Below, in pieces: positions 11,821 to 23,590 of a DNA stretch of 64,000 bases (positions are counted from its first letter, which is position 1; each line of letters begins with the position of its first letter). The position numbers and the translations under genes are program-made. The DNA lies in assembly GCF_000208745.1 (NCBI RefSeq), contig NC_030854.1, positions 27,284,692 to 27,348,691 of the forward strand. The letters are read 5' to 3'. The DNA is from Theobroma cacao. Lineage: Eukaryota > Streptophyta > Magnoliopsida > Malvales > Malvaceae. A model generated the notes under the pieces. It saw only the letters and a program-made list of their open reading frames with translations. It made no database searches and was not told where the DNA came from.

Positions 11821-12476
11821 TAAACTAAGCTTTATCTGAGCCCCTAATAATTGCGCAATTATCTTTAGTTTAAGCATGGAAAAAAGGTGAGCGATGCACA
11901 GTATAACCTTTGCGTTTCTTTTTCTGGGTTTGGCGAGTCAAATTTGTTCTATGAAGAATAAAAAGGGTTAAATTCTTTATACATACGAAATTCTGGAGCT
12001 ATCTTGTTTTGATGTAATGGAAGTGTTCAATTTTTTATATGGAAGTGGAACCTGACAAATTTCCACTATTTTGAGTGACAAAAGTTTGGGTACAGGTGTT
12101 TGTGAGTTCATTGGAGCTTTTGGTGTTTGAGAGTGACCTCTCGATGAGAGTTCTTAGTTTTATTTTTCCTTTTTTTTTTAAATCTGAGTTCGTAATTAGA
12201 ATAATAATATGATCATCACCCTGAGTTGCTGGACTTACCAATAATACACAACAAATGAAAAATGTTACCAGTATAATCAAATTATTATATGATATTGTTG
12301 ATAAATTGTTTAATCTCTTAAAACTAATACGGCTCACATGAATTTAATATTTGAGATTAGTGTCAATGTTTTCGAGATTAATGTTTAGGCGGAGTCATTG
12401 TTAAAATTTGAATATGAAACATACATTTTCAAGATGGATAAATTAATTAATTGCATCAACTTTAAACTCAAAATTG

Positions 12477-13090
12477 TTGATTTTTATTTAATTTTTGATT
12501 TATTTTGGTGATTCAAAATTTAATGTGTCTATGGGAGATGTATGATCTTTGATTGTAGAAAGGCATGTCTCTTTGATAATTAGAAAGATATATTTCTTCA
12601 TTTCATAAATAGATATGTTTGTATAATGAAGAGACACGTTACTGATGTTTCACTATTTATAAATACTCATCCCCTCATTTTTTAAAAGTACCTTTTATCT
12701 CTTATGTCCAAACTTTAGAAAATTTTCTAATCCCCTATTTCTTAAAGTTCAATCGTAGCATTTCGTGTTTCCAAAAACTTCATTCTTCTTCATTCTAAAA
12801 TTCTTTTCAAGAGTAGTCGAGAGATTTATGAGTTCGCTAAATTTTCTATTTGAATGCACATTAGAAGATTGTTGAGTGGTTCTTTGTATCTTGGGAGTAG
12901 GACACCATCGATTACTATTTGCATCGAGATAGTGACGGAAATCTACTTTGAACTCAACACCTTCCGTAGCATGCCTTGAACCACTTTTCATATTCAAAGC
13001 TTTTTCTTATTTCTTTTTTGTTGTTAACTATTAAGTCTTCGTTATTTCTTTGCGTGTTCTTCTTTATATTTTCGAGTATAAAGTTTAACA
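12477..13090 (+). repeat. 5' LTR of the Copia element (614 bp)
   Basis: It begins TGTTGATTTTTATTT and ends GTTTAACA. It aligns along its whole length with 23591-24199 through shared blocks such as AATGTGTCTATGG, TAATGAAGAGAC, GATGTTTCACTAT and TATAAATAC. The TATAAATAC block is the likely LTR TATA box. Many substitutions and a few indels separate the two copies. Confidence 0.88.
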
Positions 13091-13126
13091 ATTTCAGAGT
13101 AGAACTATTTTTTACATTTAAAAAAA

Positions 13127-13920
13127 ATGGTTTCTATTGAATAACAAAATTTCGCAAAACCAGATAAATTCTCTAAGCAACACTTTCGTAGATGGCAGAA
13201 TCAAATGCGTTATTGGTTAACAATTTTAGGACTTTATTGTGTTATCTCCAATCCTGTTGTTTCTTTAAATAACAATCTTGATTTTGTTGATCCTTCAAAT
13301 CAAAACTGTAGTTCTAAATTAACTGAGAACATAAGCACACAAACACAATTAGATAAGGATTATCTTTGTCACGGTCGTATCTTGTCTGCTTTGTCTAGTA
13401 ATCTTTATGATATCTTTTGCACTACAAAAACTGCATGTGAATTGTGAGAAGCATTAAATAGGATGAAGGTCTTTATAACTACATTATAGGAAAATATATA
13501 GACTTCAAAATGACTGATAATAAATTTGTTGTGGAACAAGCACACCTTTTTCAAGATCTTATTCATGAGTTAAATCAAAGGAAAATTGAAATGTGTGAAA
13601 AATTTAATGTAAGTGTCTTGCTTGAAAAACTTCCTTCAAAATGGATATCTTTTGCTTTGTCCCTAAAATACAAACGTAAGACTTTGACTATGAATAGTTT
13701 AATTGTTTCTCTTCAAATTGAAGAAAAACAAAGAGATAAGAATAAAATGTCCAATGAGTTTAAAGATAAAGTAAACATTGTAAAAGGAAAAAGTTCAAAC
13801 TCGAAAAAAAGAAAGTTTTCAAAAACTAATTTTTGTAACAATCATCGAATGTTAACAAGAAAAAAAAGAGATGTTGCTTTGTTTGTGGAAAACTAGGGCA
13901 TTTAGCAAAAGTTTGTTGAC
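13127..13920 (+). pseudogene. Copia gag remnant with zinc knuckle
   Basis: A frame starting with ATG at 13127 has a stop at codon 6 and then reads KPDKFSKQHFRRWQNQMRYW, the conserved start of Copia gag. It continues through the 13205-13447 frame. The second open frame (13510-13896) carries the gag helix region (VVEQAHLFQDLIHELN, EKLPSKWISFALSLK). A one-base frame change then reveals the zinc knuckle CFVCGKLGHLAKVC at 13875-13916 (CX2CX4HX4C intact). Stops at 13445 and 13894 and the frameshift make it non-functional. Confidence 0.8.
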
Positions 13921-14029
13921 ATTGCAAAGGTTAGAAAACATTTGAGACACCAATCTCCTAGGTCAATGTTGTGACTAGTGAGAATGAAAAAAGGTTTGTT
14001 TCAAACATTCTTGTGGTTAATTTACTGTG

Positions 14030-14345
14030 CAAATCTACAGATTGGTGGATTGATACTAGTGCTAATATCCATATTTGTGTTGACCAATCCATATTTTTAA
14101 AATATCAAGTCATTGACGGAAAATACGTGAACATAGATAATTTTGTGGTTGCATAAGTGAGAGGAGAAAGAAGAATAGATTTATTGTTGACTTCTGGGAA
14201 GACCTTGCCTTTTCATAAAGTGCAACATGTACCCGACATTAGAAAGAACTTGATTAGCGGCTTTCTTCTCATTAAAGATGATTATAAATTATTGTTTGAG
14301 TCTAATAAAGTTGCAATTAGTAGAAATGAGTCTTTTGTCAGTAAT
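14030..14345 (+). pseudogene. Copia protease remnant
   Basis: The translation includes WWIDTSANIHIC, the degenerate active-site region of Copia aspartic protease, where the usual Asp-Thr/Ser-Gly has become Asp-Thr-Ser. It is followed by HVPDIRKNLISG and the LLFESNKVAIS region that precede the GAG-pre-integrase domain. A stop at 14154 splits it. The Ogre-like solo LTR at 14346 cuts it from the integrase. Confidence 0.75.
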
Positions 14346-15565
14346 TGTAGACACTGTAAAAAAGAAAAGTCATAATAAAATTATATTAACTAAAAATAAA
14401 TGAAAAATAAACAAAAAAAGAAAAAAAATAGGGAAAAAAAAGAGAGAGGTACGACTGGCAGGGCGTGGATGCACCTTGCAAGCCACCACCCTCACCCTGC
14501 CAGACGCGAATTTAGTGGGAGCGTGCCCCCTTCAACCCAGTATAAAGGGGGCACTGTAGCATAGAGATCGGGGGTAAAAAAGGTAAAAAAAAATTGAATA
14601 AAAAAACCCTAGGAATCCTAAGGAAACAAAAAAAAACCCTAGAAAATCCTAGCCACCTGCAACTCAAAAAACCCTTAATCTCTAGCAGCCAGAAACCTCA
14701 ATCGAGAAATCAAAAAATATACCCAAAAAAATACAAAAAAATACCAAAAATCAATCGCAAATACATATTAGGAAGGGGAGAGTAAAGGTTTTTGGAGGGA
14801 TTTTTTAGGTAATTTCTAGAGGGATTTTGGGGTTTAGTGTATGGCTGCTTTGGAGGGAGTTTTATTTTTTGGGGGAGCATGGGTGTCGTTGGCCAATCAG
14901 GGGAAAGCCGACCATTGGGGGGTATTGCCGGTTGGGTTGGAATGGCATTGGGTCACTGATCGACGGTGGTAAATAGAGAGAGAGAGCTGACCGATCGGCG
15001 AAAGGAAGAGAGGAATAGAGAGTGAGAGGAGCGCAACTTGGGCAATGAAGGGAGAGCCGACCAGGGCGGCAGTAGGATAGAAGGAGAGAGGAGCCCGATT
15101 TGGGGCGGCGACGGGAGGTCCGGTTGTGAGAAGGGCCGACGGCTTGTAGAAAGAAGGGGGAAAGTATGGTTTGTAGAGAGAGAAAATGGTGAAGGGAAAT
15201 GAAAAAGAAGGAAAAAAAAGGTTTTTATAGCTAGGCTTGGAGAGCTCAAAACTACGTCGTTTTGAAGCTCACAAAAAAATCCTTTCTAACCTCCCTAAAC
15301 GGCGTCGTTTTGCTGGTGGGGTGTTAGAACCAAGGGGCCGGACGGAGCTGTGGGAACGGGTCGCGGATCGGGTCGACAGCTTGGGTCCACTTGACCCACA
15401 AAGGTAAACCTTTTTATTTTTTCTCAAATTTGTTGGGTGATTTAGGTTGATTTATTGTATTGGGTCTTAGGATTAATGTTTAAATATGTATGATCTAGAT
15501 TTAATAGTTTTAACTTGATGTTCTAAACTATATAAATATTAAAATAAAATATCAATGGAAAAATA

Positions 15566-15570
<5 letters not shown>

Positions 15571-15609
<39 letters not shown>

Positions 15610-15693
15610 NNNNNNNNNNNNNNNNNNNNNNNNNNNNNNNNNNNNNNNNNNNNNNNNNNNNNNNNNNNNNNNNNNNNNNNNNNNNNNNNNNNN
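15571..15693. other. (AT)n microsatellite running into an assembly gap
   Basis: A pure TA/AT dinucleotide run covers about 15570-15609 and then 84 N occupy 15610-15693. The gap probably results from the repeat, so its length may be nominal. Confidence 0.95.
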
Positions 15694-15933
15694 TTAGATT
15701 TAGAGAACAAATATAACAAGAATAAAAATAATGAAACAACAATAATACATAAATGAATGAAATAAATGATAAGCTAAAAAATATATATATAGGTTAAACA
15801 AGAATTAGAAACTAATAGATTAAATATTAAAATAATTATAATAAAATAAGTATGAGAATCAATATTAGAAAATTAACTCTTTTTAAAAAATAATAATATA
15901 TTGTTATATTAACTACAAGTATAATATACCAAT

Positions 15934-17050
15934 GATGGGATGATTGGTCGGGACGCGAAGAGTCGCAATCCAGGGTTAATTTTCTCTAGGTTCGAAATCC
16001 GAATTAAGGCTCCACCAGTACGATGGGAGGGCCTAGATTTCGAGATCCCGAAATTTTTATAAATAAAATTTAATTATACAAAAATCATTTAAAAAAATAT
16101 AATAAAGTAATACTAATAGACAAAAATAAAAATAACAATGATAATTCAAATATATATAATAAATTTGTGAAATGTTAACATCCATGACATTAAATAAATA
16201 GACAAATAATAAAATCTATTAATAAGGAAAATCTAAAACAATAAATAATTTAAAAATTAAACATTAAATATCTAATGGTATAAATTATAGATTAATAAAA
16301 TATTATGTAAAACAAATAAGATAGAAAGTAAAAAAAATGGAATTAAACATAGATATATAAAATGTGATTTTAGGCATTAGGTTTGAACAAAAGATTGATT
16401 ACAAAAAATAATACTAATAAAAAATATAAGATAGTAAAATAGTAAAAAATAAAATAAATAAATTTTTGTTCACTAAGATAACATAGAATCATGAATAATT
16501 TATAAGGTACCAAATTACAAAAAGGAAATATGGAGAAGGAAGATTCATAAGAAATAGCAAAGAAAATATAAGAGAAACTTAGAATAAAAAGAATACAAAA
16601 AAATAAAACAAAGGATATAATGATAATAAAAAATATAATGACAAAAATAGTTAATCTCATGAGCATAGCATATATATATTGCATATCATTGCATATAAAT
16701 ATTTTTGTTTACGAGTTAAGCCCCGATGATGGGATCTTCTGAGGATCTTGCGAAGGCTGGTATTCCTCGAAAAGTTTCCTAGGTGAAAGGTATCCCCGAG
16801 TCCCACTAGTATGATGAGAGGGCTCGAGAAACATCTTTAATAAAAGGTTTTTGCTCGTATTAGGTTTATTATTCACGAAAACATTATTTTTTAAAGAAAA
16901 ACGTAAGATAACCCCAATGATCGGAATTATTCGTTGAATTTACGAAGGCAAGTTACTCGAATAATTCTCTAAGTGAGAGAACACCCTGGATCCCACCAGT
17001 ATGATGGGCGGATTTGGGAGAATGTCTTCGATAAAAGGTTATTTGTCCGA
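15934..17050 (+). repeat. Three degenerate modules inside the solo LTR
   Basis: Each module combines a GATGATGGGAT- or AATGATCGGAAT-like start, a middle about opening or cutting 'CTAGGTGA/CTAAGTGAGAG', and an end with CCACCAGTATGATGGG followed by an AATAAAAGG-type tail. Modules two and three (16722-16860, 16910-17050) are closest to each other. Module one (15934-16060) is more divergent. They appear to be internal tandem duplications of the LTR. Confidence 0.6.
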
Positions 17051-17461
17051 TATTTTTCATCTCATACCATGCATCTCATCTTTCCTCACATGTGCATTCC
17101 ATCTTAGGTTAAATAAGAAATAAAATAAGAGAATAATAATTAAGAAAATATAGTGAACTAAAAAATTAAAATCTCATAGGATAATCTAAAAAATGGTACC
17201 GTTCATGAAATGGGCATCCCGGGGGTGCTAATCCATCCCCGGGGGTAACTGTACTCCCGAGCCTAGATTTAAAAAATCATAGATCAGTTTAAGGTTCTCT
17301 TCGGCGGGCTTAAAATTAATTTAAGGCTTCGTCGATTAGAATCGAGTCAATAGGTAGCCAATTGCACCTAGTAAAAAAGATTGGTGGCGACTCCTATTTT
17401 TTTAGAGTTTTCACTCGTGTCTGGCGGTCAGGTTCCCGGACCCGCACGTTATGACAGTAAT

Positions 17462-18240
17462 AGACAAGCATCCGACAGTCTATTCAAGTTAAATATGTCG
17501 AATGTTGTTTGTCATGGTAATGAAAATAATAATATTTTTTCTCTTCATAATGTTGTTCTTTCTTTTGATGTTTGGCATGGTCGTTTAAGGCTTATTAGTA
17601 ATATGTCTATTAAGAGAATGATGAATTTAGCTCTTATTCCTAAATTTGATGTAAACATGGATGGAAAATGTGAAATTTGTGTGCAATCTAAATTACCTAG
17701 AAAGCTTTTTAAGTTTATAACTAGAAAATCCACAATCTTAGAGTTAATACTTAGTGATGTTTATAACATTCAGGTTTACTTTAGGAATAATAAAAGATAT
17801 TTTATTACTTTCATAGATGATTTTTTTAAATATTGTTATGTCTTTCTAATTCAAACAAAAGATAAGGCTTTGGCTATATTTACTACATATAAAAATGAAG
17901 CTGAAAATTAAAAGGAAAAAAAAGAATCAAAATTCTTTGTTTAGATAGGCAAGGAGAATATGTTTCTATAAAATTTTCAAACTTTTCTAATGAAAATGAA
18001 TTATCCATCAAGTATACCCCTTTGCACATCCTAATCAAATGGTGTGGTAGAAAGGAAAAATCGAACTTTATTAGATATGATAAACTGTATGCTCTCAAGT
18101 TCTAGACTAAAAAAAAAAAAACTTATGGAGTGAAGTACTCTTATTTACATGTCACATTCTAAATAGAGTTCCTCATAAAAAATTAGACAAAAATCTCCGT
18201 ATGAATTATGAAGAGGGAGGAAACCCAATTTAAATTATTT
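17462..18240 (+). pseudogene. Copia GAG-pre-integrase / integrase remnant
   Basis: The open frame to 17911 carries the zinc-binding region (VWHGRL... and CEICVQSK), then the first catalytic Asp region LILSDVY and the second Asp region FITFIDDFFKY. The third catalytic region is seen after stops as SNGVVERKNRTLLDM near 18036-18080. At least four stops interrupt it. The first about 27 codons of this open frame (from 17381) belong to the inserted solo LTR, so that open frame is an accidental chimera. Confidence 0.8.
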
Positions 18241-18689
18241 AAGAATGTGGGAGTGTTTGGAAAAAGTAAAAATTTTGAAAATTATAAGAAAGAATATAGG
18301 ATCTAAACAATAGATGGCGTTCTTGTGGGTTATTCCCAAGATAGTATCACCTATAGGATTTTAGTAATAAAATCCAAAATTACTGATATAAGTGTCAACA
18401 CTATCATAGAGTCAAGAGATGTTGTATTTTTTGAAGATATTTTACCATTGAAAAATAAGGTGAATAAATCAATATTTTTTAATTGCACTTTAATTTTGGT
18501 AGAGTAAGAGAAATAAGATATGATCAATATGGAAGGTCTTAGAAGAAGCAAAAGCGTAAGAGTAGAAAAAAATTTTGGAAATAATTTCTATGCTTATCTA
18601 ATGGAAGATGATCCTCGAATATACAAAGAGGCCACATCATCTGTAGACTTTACTTTTTGGAAAAACGCCATAAATGCTGATATAGAATC

Positions 18690-20110
18690 TTCAATAAATA
18701 ATAAAACTTGAGTTTTGATTGAATTGCCTAACAGGTGTAAACCTATTGATTGTAAATGGATATTTAAAAAGAAACTTCGGCCGGATGGGTCTATAGAAAA
18801 ATTCAAGGTAAGATTAGTTGTAAAAAGTTATTCCCAAAAGGAGGGGTTTGACTAATTAGACACTTATTCTCTAGTAGCCAAAATGACGACAATCCGAGTA
18901 CTTATAGCTTTTGCATCTATATATAAGTTGGAGATCCATTAAATGGAGGTTAAAACCATCTTTCTAAATGACGAGTTAGAAGAATTTAATATATATGGAA
19001 GAACTAGAGGGATTTATAATACCAGGTCAAGAGCATAAGGTTTGTAAACTAAGGAAATCTTTATATGGATTAAAGCAAGCCCCAAAACAATAGCATGAGA
19101 AATTTGCTCAAGTCATCTTGTCAAATGGAATTTCGTTGAATGACTTTAACAAATGTGTTTATATTAAAATTACTAACCTTGGGTGTGTCATATTATATTT
19201 CTATGTTGTTGATATTCTCATATTCGCTGGCAATTTAAGTATTATTAAAAATACTAAATATTTCTTGTCGAATAACTTTAACATTAAAGATTTAGAAGAC
19301 TTTGGGAATTAGGATATATGAAGTCTTACAGGTATTACAATTACACAACCACATTATATCGAGAAAATATTGAAAAAATTCAACAAATATGATTTCAAAC
19401 CTTTGAGCACATCTTATGATCCGAATGTGAGACTAAGGAAAAAAGGTTGGAGAACCTATTTCTCAGTTGTTGTAGTCTCAAATTATTAGTACACTCATTT
19501 ATCTTTTAAATGCTATGAGACTTGATATAGCACAAGCAGTGGGAAAGTTAAGTAGATATACCAATAATGTAGATATAAATCATTGGACGGTATTGGAAAA
19601 AATATTGAGATTTCTGAAGAGTACCATATCATTAGGCATACACTATTTGGGCTATCCTATTGTGCTCGAAGGTAATGCAGATTGGATCTTTGATTTAGAT
19701 GAAAATAAAGCTACCATAGGATATGTTTTCGCATTAGGTGAAGTTGTTGTTGCATGGAAATCTTCCAAGCAAACATGTATTTCTCAGTCCTTCATGGAAT
19801 CCGAGATGATAGCCCTAGATACGATGACATAACAAGTAAAATCATGTAAACATTTATTAATGGATATTCCAATTATTGAAAAACCAATTCCTGCAATCTG
19901 CCTTCATTGTAAGAATTAAGTGGCTATTGTGAAATGTAAACAAAATAACTCAAATAGGTAAAAGAGACATTTGCGTTTGAGGCAGAAAACAATTATAAAT
20001 TTAATTAAGAATGGAGTAATCATGTTAGATTACATTCCTTTTTCGAAGAATATTGGGGATCCATTAGTGAAATGATTGGTTAAAAAGTAAGTCATTAAAT
20101 ATTCAAGAGG
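18690..20110 (+). pseudogene. Copia reverse transcriptase and RNase H remnant
   Basis: RT motifs appear in shifting frames: KWIFKKKLRPDGS near 18756, a TIRVLIAFASIYKLEIH block near 18890, and SLYGLKQAPK at 19052-19086. The catalytic YVDD box is changed to YVVD in FYVVDILIFAGN (about 19200). RNase H appears at 19515-19832 (VAWKSSKQTCISQS; ESEMIALDTMT), then KNIGDPL and SSRGMGL-like remnants to about 20110. Many stops; no activity is possible. Confidence 0.8.
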
Positions 20111-20446
20111 GATGGGACTAGAGCCCATTAATTAGAAATTATTGACAATAGTAACTTAACCTTTCTTACTGGAAATCCCAAGACAAAGGTTCAATGTGGT
20201 AAAAACAAGCTATTTAGTGATTGAAGAAGTACCATTTTTTAAGAGTTCTCTAGTCTCATTATGATTTTATGATGCTTAATGTAACGATTAAGAAAAACAT
20301 ATGCTCTGAATGAGTTCGTAGCAAATTATGTAAGATATACTTCCGTTACACATGTCCTTGCAAAAACTCACCTATTTGAGTGTGGTTGTAAGGTTGCAAC
20401 CTATGAGATTAGGCTTTTCTCTAGAGCACTCAAGAAGCAAGATACG

Positions 20447-21310
20447 TGTTGAGTTTAATATTGCTTAGAATTCAAATCTTATTTGACTAAGATTATTGTT
20501 TGTATACAACATTGAGTAGTTGTATGGTTTTAAACTTCTTGTTCCACATCGAATCCTAATCACATTCTACTTTGGACTTTTATATTATAAAAGTGGATCT
20601 TTAGGCTTTAGAATTATAAGTAGTGCTTTGGGAGCTTTAGAAAGGGAATACCTTGTGACTTTATCTTTTGATTAAAGTGGAGTTAGATTAGTTTGGGTGA
20701 GTGTTCTTAGTAATTGGTAAATATGAAAGTTGTAGCTTTTTCTCTTAACTTTTAAATGGCCAATAGAATCACCTCATTTGGAGTTTTGTAGAGATAGATA
20801 TGATTGAAATATCGAGACATTGTAGTGGAAGTCTACACCTTAAAATTGCTCTCTTTCTTCCACTAAAAGTATTCCTTCATTAAACACTTATAAAAACACA
20901 AATAAATTAATAACAACTTATCTAAATCACATTAACACCAAATTAAGTATAAAATTAATTAAGATTAGATTAACTTACCTGATTAATTAACTTAAAATAA
21001 TTAGATAAAACTTACTAATTTATAAACATTACTACGAGAACTAAGCTAAATTACTATCAAAATTAAGACCAAATAACTTTATATCATAAAGTTATCAGTA
21101 AGTTATTGAGAGAAAGTGTGCAAAGGATCTTGGATTGGTTTGGGGAATAATAAAAGTCAATTTATTGTACTTTAATTTTTCAATAATAGAAGAATAACTT
21201 CACTCTATGGACGTAATCAAGAGGCCAAACAAAGTAAATTCTTGTGTTTTTTTATATGCTTGATTTTTTTGGGTTTTATTTTTGTTGTTTCTTTGGTAAT
21301 TTTCGCAACA
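20447..21310 (+). repeat. 5' LTR of the nested Copia derivative, about 390 bp longer than its partner
   Basis: The first about 265 bp and the last about 205 bp align with the 3' LTR (22884-23350). A segment of about 390 bp (about 20716-21103) has no counterpart. It could be an insertion here or a deletion in the 3' LTR; no clear termini or target duplication decide it. Confidence 0.75.
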
Positions 21311-22883
21311 AATTGGTATAGAGCTTTGGATTCGATAAAGCAAGATTCAACAAAGATATCAAAAGTTACTAGTTTTATAAATTTTTCAATTGAAAAGTTT
21401 AATGGAAAGACTAGTTTCACATAGTGGTAGAAAAAGATGAAAGATTTCCTTGTGTAGTTAGGTTTGATGTGCCTTTTGCTAGGAAAGGAAGAAGGGCAAC
21501 CAGAAGATATGAAGGTTGTTGAATGTGTAGAGTTTGAGTAAAAGTGTGTGAGCACTATTCAGCTTTGCATTAGAGATAATGTATTTAACCATGTTATTGA
21601 TGAGGATTCTACTATAATGTTGTAGGTAAAATTGGAGAAAATTTACTTGACGAAAAGTCTTTCCAACAAGTTGCAGTCTAGGCAAAAGTTATATCGCTTA
21701 ATGATGGAGGAGAATAGAGACCTTATGAAGCATATGAACGAATTCGACAGGATCATTAATCAGTTAAAGAAGGTTGGCTTGTAGGTGTAGGAAGAGGGAA
21801 AGGCATTATTGTTTCTCGTATCGCTTTCGAAGTCTTATGAGGTATTTGTGGAATCTCTAATTTATGGGATGGATACAATAATGTTAAAGTAAGCACAAGC
21901 AACATTAATGTCTCATGAAGCACGAAAGAAAAGTAAAGAAAGGGATAAAAATTCAACTGGCTTGGCATTGGTAGTTGAGGTTTGTAGGAAAAAGTCAACA
22001 GGCATGGGATCTAAGGGTGGTAAGTCTAGATCCGATAGTTTAGTGCTTTCAATGCCAAGGGTATGGATATATTAAAAGGGATTATCTTATAAAAAGAGAT
22101 AAAATAACGAGAACGAAGGTGAGTGTGCTTTCGTTACTGATGGTGATGATTGTGATGTCCTTACAATATCAAGAAAATATGAATGCAATTTCTTGTTGGT
22201 ATTTAAATTTTGCTTCTATCACTCACATTTGCTATCAAAAGGATTATTTTGATTTACTTTAAGAAAGGGTGGTCAAGAATTTGACTTTGGGTGATAAGTC
22301 AATAGTAAAGGTCATGGGTCTTGGAGTGGTGAAAATCAAAATGTTTGATAGGGTTGTATGTTCTTTGGATGGTGTGGCCTATGTCCCCAAGACGTGTAAG
22401 AATCTAATATCATTGAACCTGTTAGACTCCAAAAGGTATGAATATTCTACTTGTGATGGAATGGTAAAAGTCACGTGAAGCGACATGGTCATGATGAAGG
22501 GAAATTTGCATAATGGTTTGTGTAGTCTAGAATGTGAGGCCCTGAAGGGATGGGAATAATGCATAGGAGATGCTAGCTATCAAAGTGAGATTTCATTTGT
22601 TGAGGAAGTAATGCATAGGGTCGTTAAGGTCCCTTTTTAAAGTCAATTAGAGCCATTGACTTGATGGTTACACAAGTTAATTGGTCATATTGTGGAATTG
22701 AGTGTTAGACCATGTTTGCTTTGGTATGTGTAGTCTGGTGATTTAGAAGGTAATGGTTTGGAAATTCTTGTGCTTAGAGAGTTGTTCAAGGTGTTGGAAA
22801 ATAGGTAAAGTTAGGAAGTTGCAATTGGGTGCGACTGGTAGAAGAGGTTTAAAGTATTTGACTTAAAGTCAAAGGTGGAGATT

Positions 22884-23350
22884 TGTTGTGTTTTATGTTG
22901 ACTAGAATTCTAAATGTTATTTGATTATGATTCTTATCTGTATACAATATTGAATAGTTATGGTTTTAAACTTCTTGTTCCACATTGAGTTCTAATGACA
23001 ATTTATTTTGGACTTGTATATTGTACAAGTGAATCTCTAGGCCTTAGAGTTGTGACTAGTGCTTTAAGAGCTCTAGAGAGCGAATATCTTGTAACTTTGT
23101 CTTTTGCTCCAGGTGGAGCTAGAATGGTTTGGGTGAGTGTTATTGGGAGGCTATTAAGAAAAGGTGTGTAAAGGATCTTGGGTTAGTTTAGAGAACCATG
23201 AAGATCAATTTATTGTACTTTAATTTCTCAATAATAGAAGAATGATTTTTCTCTGTGGAAGTAGGTAAGAGGTTGAACCATGTAAATTTTTGTATTTTCC
23301 TGTGTGCTTGGTTTTTTTTTTTTGTTGTTTCTTAGGCAATTTTTACAACA
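22884..23350 (+). repeat. 3' LTR of the nested Copia derivative (467 bp)
   Basis: It starts TGTTGTGTTTTATG after the polypurine tract and ends TTTTACAACA. Shared blocks with the 5' LTR include AAACTTCTTGTTCCACAT, AAGGATCTTGG and TTTATTGTACTTTAATT. Confidence 0.85.
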
Positions 23351-23590
23351 ATACAAGCGCAAGGCCGTTGAAGTGCAACTCCGTTTGGAACTCAATAAAA
23401 ATCTCGTACAATGTTATATGATGAATTGAAGCTTGGGATAGAAGATCCTAGTTCAAGACACAAGTTTACTACGATTCTTTTGAATGGATTTTCTTATACT
23501 AAGTGAGGTTCAAGTCCACAAGACATCTTCACCGAATACATTGTAAAAGACTATTTTTGTATTCCTTAAATTTCGAATTATGTTGGGGAT

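Larger units (their letters stand above)
14346..17456 (+). mobile_element. Solo LTR of a large Ty3/gypsy element (Ogre/Tat-like), about 3.1 kb
   Basis: It begins TGTAGACACTG and ends CACGTTATGACA, and is bounded by an exact 5-bp duplication GTAAT (14341-14345 and 17457-17461). It has a promoter-like start: a TGGCAGGG/CCCTGCCA hairpin at 14456-14502 followed by TATAAAGG at about 14541. Next comes GC-rich, GA-rich leader-like DNA with GGCGTCGTTTTG motifs (15249-15310), then AT-rich DNA. Three related modules containing 'CCACCAGTA-GATGGGAGG' or its variants lie near 15934-16060, 16722-16860 and 16910-17050. The end carries GGTGGCGACTCC and a GGTTCCCGGACCCGCACG block, features I associate with Ogre/Tat LTR ends. 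No internal coding region is present, hence solo LTR. It lies in the Copia element between protease and integrase. It contains the first N gap. Confidence 0.75.
20447..23350 (+). mobile_element. Nested Copia derivative lacking the integrase core and RT
   Basis: LTRs are 20447-21310 and 22884-23350, each TGTTG...CAACA. A strong primer site TTGGTATAGAGCTTTGG follows the 5' LTR (about 21312). A polypurine tract AAAGGTGGAGAT precedes the 3' LTR. Flanks ATACG (20442-20446) and ATACA (23351-23355) match at 4 of 5 bases and fit a target duplication. The 1.6-kb interior holds gag (EKFNGKTSF start; zinc knuckle CFQCQGYGYIKRDY near 22050 with its His lost), a protease-like part (22269-22478) and a short pre-integrase trace. 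The integrase core, RT and RNase H are absent. It sits in the 3' untranslated part of the larger Copia element, so it inserted later. Confidence 0.82.

Noticed and set aside
17381..17911. 176-aa open frame that looks like one protein
   Set aside because: Its first about 27 codons are the end of the inserted solo LTR and the rest is a Copia integrase fragment; an accidental chimera.
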